Notes under the pieces: generated by a model
What the model saw: only the letters and a program-made list of their open reading frames with translations
Database searches by the model: none
Told to the model about the DNA's origin: nothing
Part shown: in pieces, positions 44,527 to 53,596 of the stretch
Position numbering within the stretch: position 1 is the stretch's first letter
How the letters are laid out: each line of letters begins with the position of its first letter
Program-made: the position numbers and the translations under genes
From: Chondrus crispus
Taxonomy: Eukaryota; Rhodophyta; Florideophyceae; Gigartinales; Gigartinaceae
NCBI RefSeq assembly: GCF_000350225.1
Contig: NW_005179146.1
Location: 62,001-126,000, forward strand
Length of the DNA stretch: 64,000 nucleotides
Direction of reading: 5' to 3'

Positions 44527-46430
44527 CTAGTACTGGCGATCCATGACATAACTAACGGAGTCACCGACAGTGTGATAAGCTTCAAAACAGTTCCTCTCGG
44601 AGCCAACACAAAGAAAGGTGTCCCTTTCACAGCTGGGGCAGTAGACAAATGTCTTTAGAGCTTTGCTTGAAGGCTTGTTATGCTTCAGCATACCAAAAGA
44701 GCACAGAACACACCGTTTCTTCTGTTAGCATTAAGAATACATCTTGGCAAGTGTTGTACATTTGTAGACAATCTCATATCGCCAAGAGCCATTGCAGAGC
44801 TCATACGACGCCTCTTCAAAGGATTATAAACTGAAACCGTGGTACTTCTTGGACTCTCAACTATCGTAGACTTCATAAGGCTCCAATTAATTTCACGTCG
44901 AAAAGCTTTGTGAGCTGACTTGCTGCTCCAACTCTCACGGTCATGTTTTCGAATGGCAATAAACAAATTAGACACAGATGTATCTAGCAACCAATAAAAG
45001 AGAGGAAGCCAGGTCCTCACACCACGTAAATGACAACCGTAGTTAGATTGAAGCTGGTCTGAGATATCAACGCCACCCATATGATGATTGTAGTCATCAA
45101 CAACTAGTGGGATATCCAGTTTCTTTCGAGCACTAGAACCAAAAACGTTTCTCACCTTTTTTGCATTGGTTGCGGTCTCCCTTGGCTTTCTCCCGTTTCT
45201 CACAACAGTGTAGCCAGGACCAACTGGATGAATAGTTGACAACATCAAAACAGCTCCATTATCAATCCAACAAATACAGTTCACGTCGTCGGTCACAACT
45301 GAACCAATAGTGTCCCATTCCATTTTAGAACTAATTACACCTCTTACCTTGAGAGCGGCAGGGAAGCCTGAAGTATTTGCTCTTGTCGTTCCTGCACATC
45401 CGACGTTCTTACATCTTAACATCTTAAACAGAGCCACACTTGTGAGCAGGTTGTCCATGTAGACTTGGTACATAACAGGGTTATCATCGTTAGTAGCAGG
45501 AAGACTTTACACTAGTCGTGCCACCACAGCAGATGAGTACATAACCTTTCCTTTGTATGCTTCCATTTCTTTCCATTTGTATTTGTTGGAATGAGTAAAG
45601 AACTCTTACACATATCCTCTTTCGCAGAGAGCCCATATCTTAAACCCTTGTCCAATTGGCTTGTTCCTAATACGGACTGTCTCTGAACAGCGTCCCATAC
45701 AGGTGATCATCATTTCATCTACAGAAGCACGGCACCCTGGTGTCCACAAAGCCTTTGATGCTTCCCTGACATGTGTGAACAAAGGCTCTACCTTGTTAAA
45801 GAAAAAAGACTTGCCATTGTCTGTGGTGGGGTCACAAACATGCAAGAAGCGCTTAATTTGTTCAAAGCGCTGCAGGGACATTATTTGTGTTACTGGATGG
45901 GTTGGTGTGTCTTCATCACGGCACCAATAGTCGTCTATTCTTCTCTCTTTATGCAGTCCCATGTAAAGAAGTATGCCAAGAAAAGCCTTTAACTCCTTAA
46001 GACCGATTGGTGACCAAGGTCTTTTGTTAGGTGCATCTGCTTGTTTGAGTTCTGCGTATCTGTTTGCATTCATAACAATCTGTTCACGAATTTTGTCAGA
46101 AAAGAATCGCTGAAAGACTGACATGGCTGTAGTTTTTAACTCTCTGTCACGAAGTTTGGGTTTGCCACATTCTTGTATTCTGGTATCAGGGAATTCCAAT
46201 GGTTCAAAAGATGGAATCACTGATGGGAACGGTGGCTGTTTATGAGGTTTGCGAAGCGGTCGCTCTGACAAATCACAGTCCTCTTCAGAGACGACGCCAT
46301 CTTCAGTGGTGCTTGCAACATTAGATAGTGCCTGCGAATACAGTCCTTTGTCATGTCTGACAAGAACTGTTAAGGGCATGTCGTCATCGCTGGAATACAG
46401 GTCTTCTGTCTCGTGATCAGATGACGACAT
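44527..46430 (-). pseudogene. piggyBac-type transposase, disrupted
   Basis: The ATG at 46430 begins an acidic N-terminus, then FFSDKIREQIVMNANRY and GLKELKAFLGILLYMGL, typical of the DDE_Tnp_1_7 fold. The three catalytic Asp are kept: SVDEMMITCMG, YMDNLLTSVALF, and VDDYNHHMGGVDISDQL. The C-terminus is a Cys-rich zinc domain (YCPSCERDTFLCVGSERNC) ending at the stop 44527-44529. The coding is broken between 45606 and 45473 (more than one lesion) and once more near 44690, just inside the Cys-rich domain. TTAA-flanked terminal repeats could not be identified, so only the gene and not the whole element is delimited. Family role: precise cut-and-paste at TTAA. Confidence 0.82.
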
Positions 46431-46797
46431 TTTGGCTCAAAGAAACCACACAGACAAAGTTGATTAGGACTTCTCTCAGTCCAAAGCCTTCGGAGAGATG
46501 TGACAATGGACTTCGAGATCGCATGGCAGAGCCAGCAAGAGCCAATCTGATCTCGAAAAATTGTGGAAATTACACGTGTATGCTTACTGTTGGAAGGTAA
46601 ATGATATTTATTTCATAATTGACTTATTTATGGGGCATGAGACTTTCAGAAACGGTTCAAACCACCGTCTTTACCATTTGTACAGATGTAATGCTCTTAA
46701 GGAGGCGGGTGCGAAGATGTGTAAAATGGGGAACCCAAGCATACCTCTTACCTTGCACATTTTTTCCCTATCTCCTCCCGCCTGAGCACCCCAACAG
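46431..46797. other. No gene recognised
   Basis: Lies between the piggyBac gene and the Sel1-C leader. No coding or repeat structure supported. Confidence 0.4.
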
Positions 46798-46940
46798 TTA
46801 ACATAAGGTGGGGCGACCGGGTCGCCACCGACAACGTAATCCCCAAAGACTCCGCGCACAAACACTCTAGCCGACCTACGCATGCGCGCGACCAGCCTCA
46901 TTACTCGCGTCATCACAAACAAGACACCGACTTACCCGCA
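46798..46940 (+). promoter_or_regulatory. Leader/promoter region of Sel1 gene C with a 15-bp palindrome
   Basis: This block (TTAACATAAGG ... CCCGCA) is repeated at 51626-51770 at nearly 90% identity. It contains GGCGACC-G-GGTCGCC (46812-46826), a perfect hyphenated palindrome. The 30 bases around it resemble part of the copia element 2 LTR (34165-34196). The final 40 bases (TCATCACAAA ... GACTTAC-CGCA) resemble the leaders of genes A and B. Confidence 0.55.
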
Positions 46941-48182
46941 ATGCACAACCCTAGTACGTCCATGCAGCATGGAGGAGAAGGTGCTGAACGCAATGCAGCC
47001 AAGACTGTGGAGCTATACGAGCGAGCAATCGACAAGGCTGATGACGTTACTGCGATGGTCAACCTCGGGGTCCTGCTCGAAAAAGGCGCGGAAGGAGTAG
47101 AGCGCAATTCGGTACGAGCGAAGGAGCTATGGGAGAGGGCGATCTACATGGCTGATGACGTCAGCGCGATGACCATGCTCGGATGGATGCTGTACAAGGG
47201 CGCAGAAGGAGTGGAACGTAACGCGATTCGAGCAAGGGAGTTGTGGGAGAGGGCGATCGACAAAGCTGATGACGTCAATGCGATGGACTTTCTCGGGAAC
47301 CTGCTCAAAAATGGCGCAGAAGGGGTAGAGCGTAACGCAGTACGCGCGATGGAGTTGTATGAAAGAGCAATCGAGAAGGCTGATCACGTCGGTGCGATGT
47401 ACCATCTCGGAGTCCTGCTCCAAAATGGGGCAGAAGGAGTGGAGTGTAACGCGGTACGCGCGAGGGAGTTATACGAAAGGGCAATCGAGAAGGGTGATCA
47501 CGTCAATGCGATGTTCAACCTCGGATTCCTGCTACGAAATGGGGCAGAAGGAGTGGAGCGTAACGCAGTACACGCGAGGGAGTTATACGAAAGGGCAATC
47601 GAGAAGGGTGATCACGTCAGTGCGATGTTCAACCTCGGGGTCCTGCTTAAAAATGGGGCAAAAGGGGTAGAGCGTAACGCAGTACGCGCGAGGGAGTTGT
47701 ACGAAAGAGCAATCGAGAAGGCTGAAGACGTCGACGCGATGAACAATCTCGGGGTCCTGCTCGAAAAGGGCGCAGAAGGAGTGGAGCGTAACGCAGTACA
47801 CGCGAGGGAGTTGTACGAAAGGGCAATCGAGAAGGGTGATCACGTCGGTACGATGGTCAATCTCGGGATCCTTCTGTATAAGGGTGCAGAAGGGGTGGAG
47901 CGTGACGCGGTACGCGCGATGGAGTTGTGGGAGGGGGCGGTTGACAGGGCTTATGATGTCAATGCGATGTTCCTTCTCGGGCTCCTACTGTCTACTGGCG
48001 CGGAAGGAGTAGAGCGTGACGCGGTACGCGCGATGGAGTTGTGGGAGGGGGCGATTGACAGGACTGATGATGTCGCTGCGATGTTCCTTCTCGGGCTGCG
48101 TTGGTCGGTCTCGCGAACCTGCTGTGGAATGGCGCAGAAGGAGTGCCGCGTAACAGGACACGCGCGATTTGGTTGCGCTTAA
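46941..48182 (+). CDS. Sel1-like repeat protein C, 413 aa
   Basis: The ATG at 46941 opens MHNPSTSMQHGGEGAERNAA and about ten 38-residue Sel1-like units (GAEGVERNAVRARELYERAI, then EKADHV-AM-NLG-LL). The units drift from an ELW type to an ELY type and back to ELW, indicating blockwise duplication. No targeting signal is seen. Near 48105 the repeat pattern jumps into another frame: the last 30 residues (WSVSRTCCGMAQKE...) are out of register and repeat-like coding (WNGAEGVPRNRTRAI) continues in the neighbouring frame. The protein therefore probably lost its original C-terminus. The leader is shared with paralogues. The next gene, D, lies 1 kb downstream on the same strand. Confidence 0.82.
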   Translation: MHNPSTSMQHGGEGAERNAAKTVELYERAIDKADDVTAMVNLGVLLEKGAEGVERNSVRAKELWERAIYMADDVSAMTMLGWMLYKGAEGVERNAIRARELWERAIDKADDVNAMDFLGNLLKNGAEGVERNAVRAMELYERAIEKADHVGAMYHLGVLLQNGAEGVECNAVRARELYERAIEKGDHVNAMFNLGFLLRNGAEGVERNAVHARELYERAIEKGDHVSAMFNLGVLLKNGAKGVERNAVRARELYERAIEKAEDVDAMNNLGVLLEKGAEGVERNAVHARELYERAIEKGDHVGTMVNLGILLYKGAEGVERDAVRAMELWEGAVDRAYDVNAMFLLGLLLSTGAEGVERDAVRAMELWEGAIDRTDDVAAMFLLGLRWSVSRTCCGMAQKECRVTGHARFGCA

Positions 48183-48739
48183 GGGCAATGATGGGCAAGG
48201 CGTATAACAGCGGTACAATAGGGGGTGTTTGAGAAGCTTCTGTTGTCTATGGACCCGAAAGGAGTGCAATGTAACGCGTTACTAACAAGGTGTGAGACAG
48301 GGCGATCGACAGGGCTGAATACGTTGGTGCAATGGTCAGTCTGGGAATCCTCCCAGAACTGAGCGAGGAAGGCATCGAGACAAACGCCGTGCGGGCTGCG
48401 ACACCGTATGAACAAGCGATGGTGATAGGGAATTCCGGTAAAGCGAGATGCAATCTTGCGATGACAACGAGGGCAGGCACGGAAGGGTTGGCGCGGAAGG
48501 CGGTGGTGCATGCGGTGGGGCGGTTCGAGATGGACGTCAACGAAGGCACGCAGAGAAAATGGGTGGTGTGGTTCGGGGACAAGATGTGGGACGGGGCGGA
48601 CGGCGTGGCTGCGGACGCAAATCGAGCTGCGCGTTGGTATGAGATGGACATCGAAGAAGCCACAAACGTGGAGGCTTTAGCCACACCTGCGGCGTTGGAG
48701 CATGTCAGATCGGGCGGCAGTGGGCGGTACGAGCGGTGA
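48183..48739 (+). pseudogene. Degenerate Sel1 repeats, former 3' end of gene C
   Basis: Sel1-like signatures persist with increasing decay: AMVSLGILPELSEEGIETNA with VRAATPYEQA, then GADGVAADANRAARWYEMDI up to the stop at 48739. Short frame breaks separate them from gene C. Composition is like gene D, so the ancestral C gene may have been about 600 codons long, similar to D. Confidence 0.6.
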
Positions 48740-49197
48740 GCGCGAGAGGCGGGAGGGGTAAACGGGAAGGAAGGGTGGGGCGGCAAAAGGGGGGGAAGAA
48801 GGGGGAGGGGGGACGACGGTGGGGTGGGCGTTGGGGGTGGGCGATGCGGCAGTGCTTCTTTTCAATGGTGTTCAACAGGAAAAGTCGGCTTACTGTAACT
48901 AGTGTAAGGCGGCTAAACATTGCGTAAAGTGCTTTCTATTCGGTTCTAAAACTTCAGAAAAATAGAAAACGTGCGCATCAAAGTTGAAAAGAAATAAAAT
49001 TCGAAGCTTTTTATGTTATGATACTCGGCAGATCCCCACTCGCTGCACGAAACATCAACGTGTCATCGAGGGGCGCATGCACGGCGGCAACGTAAACATG
49101 TGAACTCTGCGCTACTCTTCACTCTCGGTACAGTAGTGAACAAGGGCAGGTGGTGAATGTTTGGCGGGGTCGCGCCGTTTGTGAGCATACTGAAGCC
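48740..49197. other. 3' flank of gene C and upstream region of gene D
   Basis: G-rich purine run at 48740-48845, then AT-rich DNA. Part of it (about 48822-48870) recurs at 51760-51810, and another part (about 48910-49000) recurs in altered form at 53515-53590. Confidence 0.5.
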
Positions 49198-50943
49198 ATG
49201 TCCTACTTGTCCGAAGAAGCGCCGCAGAGTATGGAAGAAGCTTCCGGGATCGCCGCCGAACAGAATCAACCGGCGGGTCCTCAGGAAGATGATGGAGAGG
49301 CCATGTTCAAGCGAGGCAACATGCTGAGGGACGGCGGCGACGGAGTTGAGAAGGACGCCGCACGAGCCGTTAAGCTATACGAGAGCGCGATTGAGGAACA
49401 CGATCATGTCGGCGCGATGGTGGGACTCGGCAATCTACTGGCAGAGGGCGCGGAAGGGGTCAGCATCAATGCACAGCGCGCTGTGAGGCTGTATGAACGC
49501 GCGGTGCGGCAATACGATGATGCGGACGCAATGGTGAAACTCGGAAAACTGCTGGTGAAGGGGGCAGAAGGAGTGGAAACGGACGCAGTACGGGCTGTGG
49601 AGTTGTATGAAAACGCAATAGACAAACATGAAAATGTTCGGGCGATGGTGAAGCTTGGATTCCTGCTGGAGGAGGGTGCAGAGGGAGTGGAGAGAAATTT
49701 GGGTCGGGCTGTCGAGCTGTACGAGCGTGCGATCGAAAAATCTCATGATTGCGACGCGATGTTCAACCTAGCAGATTTATTGAGCGAGGGAGGGGACGGG
49801 GTGGCACAAAATTCAGCGCGGGCTGTGGAGCTGTACGAGGATGCAATTAAGGAGCACGACGATGTCGACGCCATGGTGAATCTCGGTTGCTTGCTGCGGA
49901 CGGGCGCAGAGGGAGTGGAGAGAAATGTGAGTCGAGCTGTCGAGTTGTACGAACGTGCGATCGAGAAATCTCATGATTGCTACGCGATGTCCAACCTAGC
50001 AGGTTTGTTGCGCGACGGGGGGGACGGGGTGGCACAGAATTCAGCACGGGCTGTGGAGCTGTACGAGGACGCGATTAAGGAGCACGATCATGTTAAGGCG
50101 ATGGTGGGTCTTGGAGTCCTGCTGGAGAGGGGTGCAGAGGGGGTGGAGAGAAATGTGAGTCGGGCCGTCGAGTTGTACGAGCGCGCGATCGACAGAAGTG
50201 GTGATGTCAGTGCCATTTACTATCTCGGACTCCTGCTGGACGATGGGGCGGAGGGAGTGGAGAGAAACGTGGTTCGGGCCATCGGATTGTTCGAGCGCGC
50301 GATCCAGGAAGGGCATCATGGCGGCGCTATGTGCAAACTCGCATTCGTGATGATGAATGGAAGGGAGGGTGTTCTGCTTGATGAAGTCCGAGCTGCGAAA
50401 CTCTTTGAGCGCGCGATCCTGGAGCACGGTGATGTGCACGCGATGACAGGGCTGGGCCTGCTATTATCCCTTGGCGCGGCGGGAGTGGAGAAGAATGTGA
50501 TTCGCGCAATAGAATTGTACGAACGCGCGATCGACGAGGCCCAGGATGCCCTTGCTATGGTCGGACTGGCGCTCCTACTGCGGGACGACAGACACGGGGT
50601 GCCGAATGCAGCGCGAGCTGTAAAGCTACTTGAGCGCGCGGTTGAAGAGCACGACTACGTCCAGGCCATGGTGCATCTCGGCAACATGCTAGTACAAGGC
50701 ACGGGGGGAGTGCGGACGAACGCGGCTCGTGCGGCGCGATTGTACGAGCGTGCGATCGAGAAGCGCCATGACCGCGACGCTATGCTTAAACTGGCTTGCC
50801 TGCTGCGGGACGGAGCAGACGGGGTTGCGAGGGATGCAGCGCGAGCAACGAGGCTGTTCCAAGCCGGGATGAACGGGCGCGACGGAGGCGGAGCGGTGGA
50901 GATTCTCGAGGGACTGGTGCAGGACGCAACCGAGCGGCGCTGA
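49198..50943 (+). CDS. Sel1-like repeat protein D, 581 aa
   Basis: I choose the ATG at 49198 (GAAGCCATGTC); the frame opens earlier only at a GTG. After an acidic, Gln/Glu-rich N-terminus of about 35 residues come 14-15 Sel1-like units of mostly 38 residues, more diverged from each other than in A-C. Two unit types alternate in the middle (GAEGVERNVSRAVELYERAI with EKSHDC, and GGDGVAQNSARAVELYEDAI with KEHD), again a 76-residue duplication block. The last units end in GGGAVEILEGLVQDATERR, a natural-looking cap. No signal peptide. The intact long frame and its divergence suggest an old, maintained gene; probably a soluble scaffold. It follows gene C on the same strand. Confidence 0.85.
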   Translation: MSYLSEEAPQSMEEASGIAAEQNQPAGPQEDDGEAMFKRGNMLRDGGDGVEKDAARAVKLYESAIEEHDHVGAMVGLGNLLAEGAEGVSINAQRAVRLYERAVRQYDDADAMVKLGKLLVKGAEGVETDAVRAVELYENAIDKHENVRAMVKLGFLLEEGAEGVERNLGRAVELYERAIEKSHDCDAMFNLADLLSEGGDGVAQNSARAVELYEDAIKEHDDVDAMVNLGCLLRTGAEGVERNVSRAVELYERAIEKSHDCYAMSNLAGLLRDGGDGVAQNSARAVELYEDAIKEHDHVKAMVGLGVLLERGAEGVERNVSRAVELYERAIDRSGDVSAIYYLGLLLDDGAEGVERNVVRAIGLFERAIQEGHHGGAMCKLAFVMMNGREGVLLDEVRAAKLFERAILEHGDVHAMTGLGLLLSLGAAGVEKNVIRAIELYERAIDEAQDALAMVGLALLLRDDRHGVPNAARAVKLLERAVEEHDYVQAMVHLGNMLVQGTGGVRTNAARAARLYERAIEKRHDRDAMLKLACLLRDGADGVARDAARATRLFQAGMNGRDGGGAVEILEGLVQDATERR

Positions 50944-51625
50944 GTCCAGGACGGGGCAGACGGGGCCGGTGCATGGCATCCAACAATCTGAAAGGGGAGG
51001 AGGCGGTGGACGACTGCGCGGGTGACTTGTTGGCCGACGTTGCGGGGATCGGCGACGTGGGCACGCCTTTAAGGAGGGAGGGGATGGCATCCTTGGTGTC
51101 ACGCAGACGGCTGCACAAGCGTTCCGTTTCGGTATGTAGAAAATCTCGTTGATCGCTATCATGCCCTCCAGAGTAATGCCCTCAAGAGTAATGGCTTTGG
51201 CAATGGTGCCGTGGGGAGGTACGATGAGCGGCGACGCTGAAGAGGAATGCAAGGCTTGGACATGAAGACATGGGACTGCTAGTGCAATGTACTCTTGTCA
51301 CAGCTGCGCCCCACTCGACAGCGTCCTGGCCTCAGGGGTTGTCTGGGTCTTGGAGCAAGGCGGGATGACGGCGGAGAGACGAGCGGAGAGACGAGCGGAG
51401 AGACGAGCAACGTCTGGGATCAGGGGATGCTGCAGCCTCTGCGCCACGTATCCAAGTGTACACGTAGCATTGGCCCCTGTTGAATTCCACTGAAATCTGT
51501 CTGCTGTAATGCGGCGGTTGGCTGAAACAGATCTTCGGGAAATGACAGTAGAATGCGCACCAACTTAGATTTAATTGATAATTACTAAAACGTCAAGCGA
51601 AGGATTACGGAGGTGAGGGTCTGGT
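50944..51625. other. 3' flank of Sel1 gene D; no gene seen
   Basis: Includes three tandem copies of a 12-base unit GAGAGACGAGCG (about 51375-51410). No supported coding sequence. Confidence 0.45.
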
Positions 51626-51810
51626 TAACAAAGGTGGGGCGACCGGGTCGCCATCGACACCGTTATCCCCAAAGACTCCGCGCACAAACACTATCTCTGA
51701 CCTACGCATGCGCGCGGTCAGCCCCATTACTCGCGTCATCACAACCAACACAACAGCTTGCCCGCATTGGGCGTTGGCGCGGGCAGTGCGGCAGTGCTCC
51801 CTTTCTTTTT
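51626..51810 (+). repeat. Collapsed copy of the Sel1-C locus: leader joined to 3' flank
   Basis: 51626-51770 matches the leader of gene C (46798-46945), including the palindrome (51638-51652), but at the ATG position it reads GCATTGGGC. From GGGCGTTGG onward it matches the 3' flank of gene C (about 48830-48865, GCGGCAGTGCT). The whole repeat-coding region is missing. Confidence 0.65.
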
Positions 51811-52369
51811 TGAGGCTAGTTTACAAGCCGAGCATAGAAACATTAGAGTATACGCTTGCGCTTGTGAGAAATAAATATGAGCAACTCTTCAGCAATTGGT
51901 TGCTGAAGAGTTAGACGGAAATTGATAAACTCACGAAAAATTTCCTCGTATACGCACGCCAGCCTCATGAGTATGGCGGGAGTAATACACTGCAGGCCTC
52001 AACACTTGATCGCCCGCACGAGTCGATGCCAGTCATAATCACCAACTACATGGTGAAACAAACAGACTTTACTCTAGCGGCGTGCCGTATTAGAGCTTTA
52101 TCTCCGTCTGTGGCTACAGGTGGTATTTGGAGGCGGCGCAGGGCAGCCTCGCGATCGGCATTTTCATCTTCTGCCGTTTTGATGCATCTCACCGGACTAT
52201 CCAATCCCCATATCTCATCCTGCACCTCGTCTGCACGGCTAAAGTGCACCGTCGCCGACTTCCGCGTCGCCTACGCAGGCACCACTCTCCCGCCGCTGCC
52301 GTCTCTGTTCAATCGCTCCTGCGCCCGCCCCGGCACCAGAAACCACGACGTACAGCGAGGCGATGTGCG
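51811..52369. other. No gene recognised
   Basis: A short inverted repeat around GAAATAAATATGAGCAACTC, with ACTCTTCAGCAATTGG and TTGCTGAAGAGT pairing near 51882-51912. No supported coding region. Confidence 0.4.
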
Positions 52370-53107
52370 TCATGGCCGCAGGCGAGCGCCGCGGCGGGGG
52401 CAGGGGTGTCGTAGCGGGCGGCGCACGCGTCGAGGGGGGTTGGGTACTCGGCGAGGTGGGAGGCGAGGGGGCGGATGCTTGTGGTGCGAGATGAGACGGT
52501 GGGGGACTTGGCGCGCGATGCGGACGTCGTGATGGGCTTGGTGCTCGGCGTGCGCGGTGACACGGAAGTGGGCGTTGAGGGCGGCCTGGGAGAGCGAGGA
52601 GGGCGCGGCGGAGGGCAGGAGGGCGCGGGAGAGGGCGTAGGAGCAGGCGAAGCACCAGCCAGACGGGAGGGAGAGGTTTGCGCGGGTGAGGTGGGCGTGC
52701 AGGAAGGCGGCGTCGAAGGGGCCGTTGTGCGCGACGAGGAGCGGGGTCCGGCCGGGCGGGGTCACCGACTCGATGAAGGAGCGCAGTGCGGGGACGACGG
52801 CGTTGAAGGGAGGGACGAACGTGACCGGAGGTGGCAGGGGCGGATGTAGGTGGAAAAGTGCGAGGCGGGAGGGCTTGGCGGGGGAATCGTGCTCCAGAAC
52901 GGCTACGGCGCGCCACCATGACGAGCTTGCCGCGCTCGCCGCCGCCTGCGCCCGCCCGGCCTCCGCGCAACGCGCCGTCGCCCACCTCCTCCTCCTCGGC
53001 GGCCACCCACTTGCACCGCAGCCCCCCACCCTCGCCTCGCGCGTCTGCCGCGTAGCACGCCACCTCCACCATCGCCCGTTCGTCCCGCTTTTTGCAGGAG
53101 CCCTCAC
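52370..53107 (-). pseudogene. DEDDh-type 3'-5' exonuclease relic (DnaQ/TREX-like)
   Basis: The minus-strand frame carries the second and third exonuclease motifs: PLLVAHNGPFDAAFLHAHL (ExoII, N-x3-D) and FRVTAHAEHQAHHDVRIAR (ExoIII, H-x4-D), with LPSGWCFACSYALSRALLP between, as in DnaQ-like nucleases. The ExoI motif (DxE) cannot be found in frame upstream and no ATG begins the frame. Downstream of ExoIII the protein becomes a Pro/Arg-rich run typical of a shifted frame in GC-rich DNA. I therefore call a broken copy, although short introns could hide a real gene. The neighbouring frame on the same strand (to 53267) shows no domain. Confidence 0.5.
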
Positions 53108-53269
53108 AGACGCCCTTGCACAACCACCCCCGCCCCCGCCTCGACCGCCATCTCTCGCAGACCATACCCGTCAAGGCCAACCCGTCTCTTCCTCTACAGT
53201 CGCCATGCGCGTGTGCGTTGTTTTTTTGAGGTGGGCGGAGGCAGATTGCTTGCGTGTGAGGTCGCAATG

Positions 53270-53596
53270 ATCACAAATGTGAAGTTCCCGCGATTTGGCA
53301 AGACATCTGTCCTCAAATACTTTCTCACTGCTCTTCACGAACTAGTGGATATGGGGAATGTGGAGCTGACATCAATTGCAGAATTCTGCAAAAGAATTTA
53401 CAGTGTAATGTCTTTTGCTCACAAGTGCTGAAATCATTTCTCATTTTTGCAGGCGTACAGTACAACTCACTAATAAGCATTTTTCTCTAAGCTAAATTTA
53501 TACCAGCAGCATACAGCATAGAGACATTCCGTAGAATGCTTTCAACTTCAGAAAAATTCGAAAGCGCGTCAACCTACCAAAGAAAAATAGAAGGCT
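53270..53596. other. No gene recognised; contains a copy of Sel1-C 3' flank sequence
   Basis: About 53515-53590 (GAATGCTTTCAACTTCAGAA and following) resembles 48915-49000. Otherwise unremarkable. Confidence 0.4.

Noticed and set aside
44438-46801. TTAA sites at 44438 and 46798 as ends of a piggyBac element
   Set aside because: Sequences next to the two TTAA sites do not form inverted repeats; only the transposase gene is supported.
49150-49197. Upstream start for Sel1 gene D
   Set aside because: It would begin with GTG; the ATG at 49198 in the same frame is preferred.
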